Position numbers and translations under genes: made by a program. Shown here piece by piece: positions 25,095-29,310 of a stretch of 29,310 nucleotides of DNA. Below the pieces are notes generated by a model, which was not told the DNA's origin, made no database searches, and saw only the letters and a list, made by a program, of their open reading frames with translations. Within the stretch, counting starts at the first letter, position 1, and every line of letters begins with the position of its first letter. Source of the DNA: a virus; the IMG/VR virus record IMGVR_UViG_3300039106_000120, positions 18,207 through 47,516 of that record; one strand, given 5' to 3'.

Positions 25095-25688
25095 ATGGCA
25101 ACCCCAGCGAAAGTAAATCTAGTAATTTACCAAGGCTCTACTTTTAGCGAAATCCTTCGTTGGGAAAGTAGCAGAAAAGTTTATAAACCTATTACAGGTA
25201 TAACTAATGCAGCTCCTGTTATTATAACAGCAACTGCACATGATGTTCCAGATGGCTGGAGAGTTAGATTTACCAATGTTTTAGGCATGAAAGAAATTAA
25301 TTCAGCAGCAGATACTTATTCTACAGCTGTACTAAAAACAGCTAATACAATAGAAATTAATGCAATTAATAGTATTGCATATACACCATATGCTTCCGGC
25401 GGTATTTTAGAGTATAATGAACCAATTAATTTAGCAGGATATACTGCTCGTATGCAAATACGTAATAAATTAGGTGATTCTACTTACTTACTAGATATGA
25501 CTACTGAAAATGGTAGAATAATTCTTAATAATTCTATTAAAACTATAGAATTAAAAATTACAGCTACTGATACTACAGCTATTACCTGGACTAGTGGTGT
25601 ATATTCACTAGAGCTAGTATCTGCTGGTGGTATAGTATCAACTTTAATGAATGGTACTGTAACTGTAAAACAAGAAGTTACACGATAA
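25095..25688 (+). CDS. Conserved phage tail-associated protein, unknown role
   Basis: The 197-residue protein starts with an NLVIYQGSTFSEILRW segment. It has NLAGYTARMQIRNKLGDSTYLLDM in the centre and ends WTSGVYSLELVSAGGIVSTLMNGTVTVKQEVTR. This N-terminal, middle and C-terminal pattern is common in small phage proteins encoded near fibre and lysis genes, often described only as hypothetical. Between its first and middle parts (about 40-100) is an inserted beta segment with TATAHDVPDGWRVRFTNV, like the small 'NHGY' repeat domains of J. The RBS is taaaggataaaatt. It is the first gene of its transcription unit and overlaps the next short gene (TAATG). A structural role is likely but unproven. 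Confidence 0.65.
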   Translation: MATPAKVNLVIYQGSTFSEILRWESSRKVYKPITGITNAAPVIITATAHDVPDGWRVRFTNVLGMKEINSAADTYSTAVLKTANTIEINAINSIAYTPYASGGILEYNEPINLAGYTARMQIRNKLGDSTYLLDMTTENGRIILNNSIKTIELKITATDTTAITWTSGVYSLELVSAGGIVSTLMNGTVTVKQEVTR

Positions 25689-25822
25689 TGTTTGAAGATC
25701 AAATTATAGTACCTACAGTTATAGTTCCTGTAATTTTGACTCAGCATACTTCTTCAACTATATATACAGTAGAATTTGATTCTACATATACTACTCTGGT
25801 AACTACCAATGAATACTTATGA
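25688..25822 (+). CDS. Small 44-residue protein, paralogue of the next gene's N-terminus
   Basis: The frame starts on the upstream stop (TAATG) and encodes MFEDQIIVPTVIVPVILTQ, followed by a beta-type C-terminal half. Its EDQIIV start is repeated in the next gene, and the DNA around it is a 20-base direct repeat. It looks like a small structural or adapter peptide that arose by duplication. The stop codon lies inside the start region of the next gene. No function can be assigned. Confidence 0.55.
   Translation: MFEDQIIVPTVIVPVILTQHTSSTIYTVEFDSTYTTLVTTNEYL
25693..25712 (+). repeat. 20-bp direct repeat, copy 1
   Basis: Identical by eye to 25820-25839. It encodes the shared EDQIIV segment at the start of two adjacent small genes. 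Confidence 0.9.
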
Positions 25823-26123
25823 AGATCAAATTATAGTACGTAATGTAGTTGAAACTACTACCCTAGTATCGCAAGGAGCTCCTGGCCCTAAAGGTGACAC
25901 TGGTATCCCTGAAGCATCAATTCCATACAGTAAAAATGTAGATTTTTACTCTGAAAATATAGTTTACAGAGCTGAAGCAGCCGTAAACTCTTTAAATAAT
26001 GCACCAGTATGGAGAATAAAAAAAGTTCTCATAGCTGGTGAAAATGTAACGGAAACTTGGGCAAGCGGTACTGCCTTATTTGATAAAATATGGGATAATA
26101 GAATATCCTACATATATAGTTAA
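25809..26123 (+). CDS. Small collagen-like tail-associated protein 2
   Basis: The 104-residue protein begins MNTYEDQIIVRNVVETTTLV, then a short collagen-like GAPGPKGDTG, then a beta-rich domain. That domain has YSENIVYRAEAAVNSLNNAPVWRIKKV and TETWASGTALFDKIWDN. The last part (WRIKKV to DKIWDNR) is a pattern seen in small cyanophage and siphophage fibre accessory proteins. The start overlaps the previous gene by 14 bases. It probably trimerises as part of a fibre or baseplate appendage. The collagen-like element parallels the 69-residue protein at 19030. Confidence 0.6.
   Translation: MNTYEDQIIVRNVVETTTLVSQGAPGPKGDTGIPEASIPYSKNVDFYSENIVYRAEAAVNSLNNAPVWRIKKVLIAGENVTETWASGTALFDKIWDNRISYIYS
25820..25839 (+). 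repeat. 20-bp direct repeat, copy 2
   Basis: Second copy of the sequence at 25693-25712, near the start of the collagen-like gene. Confidence 0.9.
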
Positions 26124-26132
26124 GGGTATCTA

Positions 26133-26390
26133 ATGGAAAAGTTATTTATATTGTTTGCTGATGGTATTGCCAGTGGCGGACCAGCAGCAATTATACTAAT
26201 ATTACTGGGAGTTATAGGAATATTAGTTTGGGATAGAGTAGGTTTAATTAAATCTATGAAAGAAAACTCCAAACTATATCGTAGTGATATTAATAGAGTT
26301 ATTGATAAATATCAAGAAGGTCAAATTAATGTTATTCAAGCTTTAAATGACATTAAATTAATCTTGGTAAAGGTAGAGGCTAAAGTATGA
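26133..26390 (+). CDS. One-TM membrane protein with helical tail (holin- or anchor-like)
   Basis: The 85-residue protein has one clear transmembrane helix (about 17-33, AAIILILLGVIGILVW). The residues before it carry little charge. After it comes a charged, coiled-coil-like C-terminal domain (about 38-83). By the positive-inside rule (R35, K40, K43 and R50 after the helix) the tail is cytoplasmic. Size and shape suit a small holin-like or antiholin-like protein or a membrane anchor; no endolysin is present in the window to support lysis. Its last four bases overlap the start of the PAS protein gene (ATGA type), so the two are translationally coupled and may form a complex. Confidence 0.6.
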   Translation: MEKLFILFADGIASGGPAAIILILLGVIGILVWDRVGLIKSMKENSKLYRSDINRVIDKYQEGQINVIQALNDIKLILVKVEAKV

Positions 26391-27325
26391 GCCTCCTAGA
26401 AAGTTTATCTAACCTAATATTCTGGAGGAAGTCGTATAAAGATACAATAGCCACTGATCTAAGCTCATTAGACTCTATTAATTCTAAATTAGAAGAGGTG
26501 GTATTAGATACTTCTTCTATTTCTAAACGTATTATTCGTAAGCTTGAAAATAAGATTGAATATATTCAACAGGAACTTTCTGAAAGAGAAGAATTATTGG
26601 GACATGTATTTTCAGGTGTATCTGATGTATTAATATTAAAAGATGGTGAAGGTCGTTGGAAACTTGTAAATTCTTATGGTAAAAAAGTATTTGGTATAGA
26701 ACATAATGAATATAAGAATAAAACAGATTTTGAGATGTGTGATGTATCTCCAAGATTTAAAGAAATGTTTGAGGTATGTATAAAAACAGATATTCAAGCA
26801 TGGGAAACAAAAGAAATTATTGAAACAGAAGAACGTTCTATAGATTCTTTTGGGGAAGAGGTAGTTTTTGATGTAATAAAAACTCCAATATTTAATGAAG
26901 ATGGAAGCAAAAAGCATTTATTAGTACACGGAAAAAATATAACAGAAGAACTAGAAAATACTAAACATATTCGTATGTTAATGAATGCTTTAAATAAGGC
27001 TTCAGATAGTATTACTGTAACTGACCATAATCATAATACTATTTATGCTAATGAGGCATTTTTAGACTTATATGGTTATAGTTTAGAAGAAGTATTAAAT
27101 AAACCTAGGAAGTTAGTAGCTTCTGGTCAAACTCCAAATGAAACATATATTGCTATGTTTGAAAAAATTACCAGAGCCCTGCCTTGGGCTGGTGAAATGA
27201 TAAATAAAACTAAATCTGGTGAAATATTGAATGAATTGATTTCAATAACCCCAGTTTTAAATGGGAAACCATATCCAATATACTATATTGCGGTAAATAG
27301 ACCAATTAGTAAGGAATCTGTTTAA
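26387..27325 (+). CDS. Two-PAS-domain sensory protein without output domain
   Basis: The 312-residue protein starts with a hydrophobic/basic patch (1-20). A coiled coil follows (about 28-70, including SKLEEVV and RKLENKIEYIQQELSEREELL). PAS domain 1 (about 72-188) has GVSDVLILKDGEGRWKLVN and ends with a HGKNITEELE PAC-type linker. PAS domain 2 (about 197-308) has ITVTDHNHNTIYANEAF, then YGYSLEEVLNK, then PW267AGEMINKTKSGE and PVLNG...YYIAVNR. The second domain strongly resembles the FAD-binding PAS domain of NifL, including the PWxGxxxN patch. There is no kinase, HTH, GGDEF or nuclease domain. It overlaps a one-TM protein gene by 4 bases. Ligand, signal and partner are inference. Finding a PAS sensor within a tail operon is unusual. 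Confidence 0.82.
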   Translation: MSLLESLSNLIFWRKSYKDTIATDLSSLDSINSKLEEVVLDTSSISKRIIRKLENKIEYIQQELSEREELLGHVFSGVSDVLILKDGEGRWKLVNSYGKKVFGIEHNEYKNKTDFEMCDVSPRFKEMFEVCIKTDIQAWETKEIIETEERSIDSFGEEVVFDVIKTPIFNEDGSKKHLLVHGKNITEELENTKHIRMLMNALNKASDSITVTDHNHNTIYANEAFLDLYGYSLEEVLNKPRKLVASGQTPNETYIAMFEKITRALPWAGEMINKTKSGEILNELISITPVLNGKPYPIYYIAVNRPISKESV

Positions 27326-27334
27326 TGGAAAAAT

Positions 27335-27706
27335 ATGACTACTACTCTTGTAATTAATTTTGGTGATATTTTAAAAAGCGATACCGCAGCTAAATTCTGG
27401 GTATTTTTTACTACTTTACCTAATTCAGTAAATAATTTTGGACGCACAGGTGCTATACTAGTAAAAGATATTAATTCAAATGATATGACTGGATTAATTG
27501 CAGGAGCTTCTAGTATTACATATACTTTTGATTACAGTAACAATTCACAAGGTGGTCGTACACCAAATACTCCAGTAGCTATTACAGTAGTTGGACTAGG
27601 CTTAGAAACTAGTCAATATATTAAAGCTACTACAACTATTACGAATACCCCCTTTAACTCAGTATCTTTAGTGTCTTTACTTGAACGTAATTACCTAAAT
27701 AATTAA
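27335..27706 (+). CDS. Hypothetical beta-rich structural protein
   Basis: The 123-residue protein is rich in Thr, Asn, Ser and hydrophobic beta residues, with no membrane segment and no cysteine. It begins MTTTLVINFGDILKSDTAAKFWVFFTTLP, and its last stretch is NSVSLVSLLERNYLNN. I do not recognise a family. The opening DILKSDTAAKFWVFFT resembles the end of the next gene's product (VLKADTAVSFFYTKYW), so the two may share a small module or interact. A modest AAGGAATCTG lies upstream at 27311. The context suggests a virion or fibre accessory role. Confidence 0.55.
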   Translation: MTTTLVINFGDILKSDTAAKFWVFFTTLPNSVNNFGRTGAILVKDINSNDMTGLIAGASSITYTFDYSNNSQGGRTPNTPVAITVVGLGLETSQYIKATTTITNTPFNSVSLVSLLERNYLNN

Positions 27707-27717
27707 GGAAAGCAATA

Positions 27718-29307
27718 ATGACTGATTTCATTTCACTTCCACCAGATGGTGTAGGTAAAAAAGTAAGACATAGAATACTAGCAGACTTGGTTGTTATAAA
27801 TCAATCAACTCCTCCACTAATCTATTCGACCATAGTAGGGTCAACATCTTTAGCAACTGCTATTATAGATAGTATTGATACTGATGTAACTGGTAAATTA
27901 AACTATTATTTATCTGATGTAGTTGGTACTTTTATACCTGGCGAAGTATTAAGAAATACTACTAATACTATTAATTATGCTACTATTTCAACAGTAACTC
28001 CTGGTATTTATACACCTCAAGTTAATATATCTGATGCTAATAATCCATCTCATACTCAAAAGGTAGATAAACGAGGAGCAGCATTAGCTACATTCCCAGA
28101 AGGTACTCCTCAATTTGATTCTTTTGGTCGTATGCAAGTATCGCAAATGTTGGCTGTTGGTGAATACTATCATGTAGGTGCCGATCAGCCTGGTAAGTAT
28201 TGGAATGATACTAATGGCACTGGTTCTATAACCTATAATCAGGCATCAAGTTCTATTAAATATAGTGCTGGTACAGCTTCTGGTGATAGAGCATATAGAA
28301 CTACTAATCAATACCACCCATATAAACCAGCAACATCTAATTTAATTTATACATCAGTAGCTTGTGGAGACTCAGGTAAAACTAATGTAATACGTGAGTG
28401 GGGCTATTTCGATGACCTTAATGGTTTTGGGTTTAGATTAAATGGTACTACCCTACAAGTATTTATTCGTTCAGATGTTACTGGAAGTGTTGTAGATACC
28501 GTAGTAAACCAAGCTAACTGGAATAATAATATTCTAGATAATAGTACAGCGTCAGACTTTGTTTTAAATCTAACTAAACTAAATATATTTTGGATGGATT
28601 TTGAATGGATGGGTGCCGGTACCGTTCGTCTAGGTGTAGTAACTCCTGATGGAAGACGTATTACTTGTCATACTTTTGAAAATACTAATAATGTTACATT
28701 ACCCTTTATGCGTACGGCTACATTGCCACTACGTTGGGGAATAAAAAATACTGCCATATCTGCTAGTACATCTGAAATGAGTGTAGTTGCTGGTGCAGTA
28801 TTTACTGAATCTGCCGATGTTCAATACTCTGGTACTTTAATTCATACAAGTCCACCAAATCCGATCGTATTAGTAAATTCCGATGTATATAGACCTTTCC
28901 TATCTTTTAGACCAAAACTAACTATTGGTGGATATCCTAATAGAATTATTGGTATACACGAGGCTTTTGATTGGGCAAGTATTGGTGATTCAGCAGTTCA
29001 TATTGGTATATTTGTAAATCCAAGTTCACTAACTGGTGCTATTTGGTCAAATTCTATAGTTCCTACTAGTATGTTACAAGTTGATAGATCCGCTAGTGAA
29101 ATGTCTCAAGACGGCACTTTAATAGAATCATTCCTTGTTGGTCCTAATAGTGCCGATAGAGTTACATTGGGTGATAGGTTAGAAAAATCTTTTGAACTAC
29201 CAGCAGATGGTGTAACTCAACCAGTATTTGTATTTGCTGCTAAAGTACTAAAAGCTGATACAGCAGTTAGTTTCTTCTATACAAAATATTGGAAAGAGAT
29301 TAGATAA
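27718..29307 (+). CDS. Large phage structural protein (fibre/baseplate-associated)
   Basis: The 529-residue protein belongs by pattern to a family of structural proteins found in many marine and freshwater phages. An N-terminal beta region comes first, then PQFDSFGRMQVSQ near 125-138, GKYWNDTNGTGS, and NQASSSIKYSAGTASGDRAYR. Next is a lectin-like core with REWGYFDDLNGFGFRLNGT, then VFIRSDVTGSVVDTVVNQANW, then LTKLNIFWMDFEWMGAGTVRLGVV and LPLRWGIKN. The C-terminal part carries the module VLKADTAVSFFYTKYWKEIR. The jelly-roll-like core suggests carbohydrate binding or virion decoration. The RBS is taaggaaagcaata. The stop overlaps an ATG at 29307 (TAATG), so the operon continues beyond the window. 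Confidence 0.75.
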   Translation: MTDFISLPPDGVGKKVRHRILADLVVINQSTPPLIYSTIVGSTSLATAIIDSIDTDVTGKLNYYLSDVVGTFIPGEVLRNTTNTINYATISTVTPGIYTPQVNISDANNPSHTQKVDKRGAALATFPEGTPQFDSFGRMQVSQMLAVGEYYHVGADQPGKYWNDTNGTGSITYNQASSSIKYSAGTASGDRAYRTTNQYHPYKPATSNLIYTSVACGDSGKTNVIREWGYFDDLNGFGFRLNGTTLQVFIRSDVTGSVVDTVVNQANWNNNILDNSTASDFVLNLTKLNIFWMDFEWMGAGTVRLGVVTPDGRRITCHTFENTNNVTLPFMRTATLPLRWGIKNTAISASTSEMSVVAGAVFTESADVQYSGTLIHTSPPNPIVLVNSDVYRPFLSFRPKLTIGGYPNRIIGIHEAFDWASIGDSAVHIGIFVNPSSLTGAIWSNSIVPTSMLQVDRSASEMSQDGTLIESFLVGPNSADRVTLGDRLEKSFELPADGVTQPVFVFAAKVLKADTAVSFFYTKYWKEIR

Positions 29308-29310
29308 TGC

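Noticed and set aside
26133-26390. Firm call of holin
   Set aside because: One TM helix and a charged tail fit a holin, but no endolysin or spanin lies beside it, and coupling to a PAS protein fits an anchor equally well.

Overview
The window is the tail and host-recognition half of a double-stranded DNA siphophage (or prophage) with a lambda-type tail. Every gene I can support is on the + strand. Synteny follows lambda G-T-H-M-L-K-I-J: a tail assembly chaperone pair, a 1660-residue tape measure protein, gpM, the Cys-rich gpL, gpK (JAB plus NlpC/P60), two copies of gpI, and a 2354-residue gpJ-like tail tip protein. The DNA is AT-rich, with mostly A/T-ending codons and AGA as the common Arg codon. 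A gpL/gpK/gpI/gpJ tail argues for a Gram-negative host. A truncated M15-type peptidase of betaproteobacterial flavour and a NifL-like PAS domain hint at a proteobacterium, but this does not fix the host.

Layout. 1-431: end of the G-like chaperone, a probable -1 frameshift into the T-like frame, and a hairpin terminator or attenuator. 447-5429: tape measure gene, then a terminator and a promoter. 5495-6373: structured leader and a GIY-YIG homing-type nuclease inserted just ahead of gpM. 6345-16306: M, L, K, I, I', J, tightly packed and translationally coupled. J carries a 129-residue Hint (intein-like) domain in its glycine-rich N-terminus. 16310-18757: a pyocin-knob fibre, a glycine-rich gp38-like adhesin and a broken M15 peptidase. 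18924-18995: terminator plus promoter. 19030-24993: collagen-like small protein, two long paralogous fibres (the second ending in a tail-collar tip rich in HxH motifs), a 2OG-Fe(II) oxygenase-like protein and a 39-residue tip-like peptide. 24997-25068: a second copy of the same terminator-promoter module. 25095-29307: small tail-associated proteins, a one-TM protein coupled to a two-PAS-domain sensor, and a 529-residue structural protein.

How the parts may work together. H to J build the tail tube and tip. Three auto- or proteolytic processing elements sit side by side at the tip: the JAB protease domain of K, ubiquitin-like gpI in duplicate with a GSGG just after the fold, and the Hint domain of J. 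The fibres, the gp38-like adhesin and the collar protein give host range and show mosaicism (base-composition shifts, long direct repeats, gene remnants). Near-identical terminator/extended -10 promoter modules cut the late region into separately expressed blocks. The most unusual candidates are the Hint-J/duplicated-I/JAB set and the TM-PAS pair; the latter looks like a membrane-linked, possibly flavin-based sensor carried inside a tail operon.
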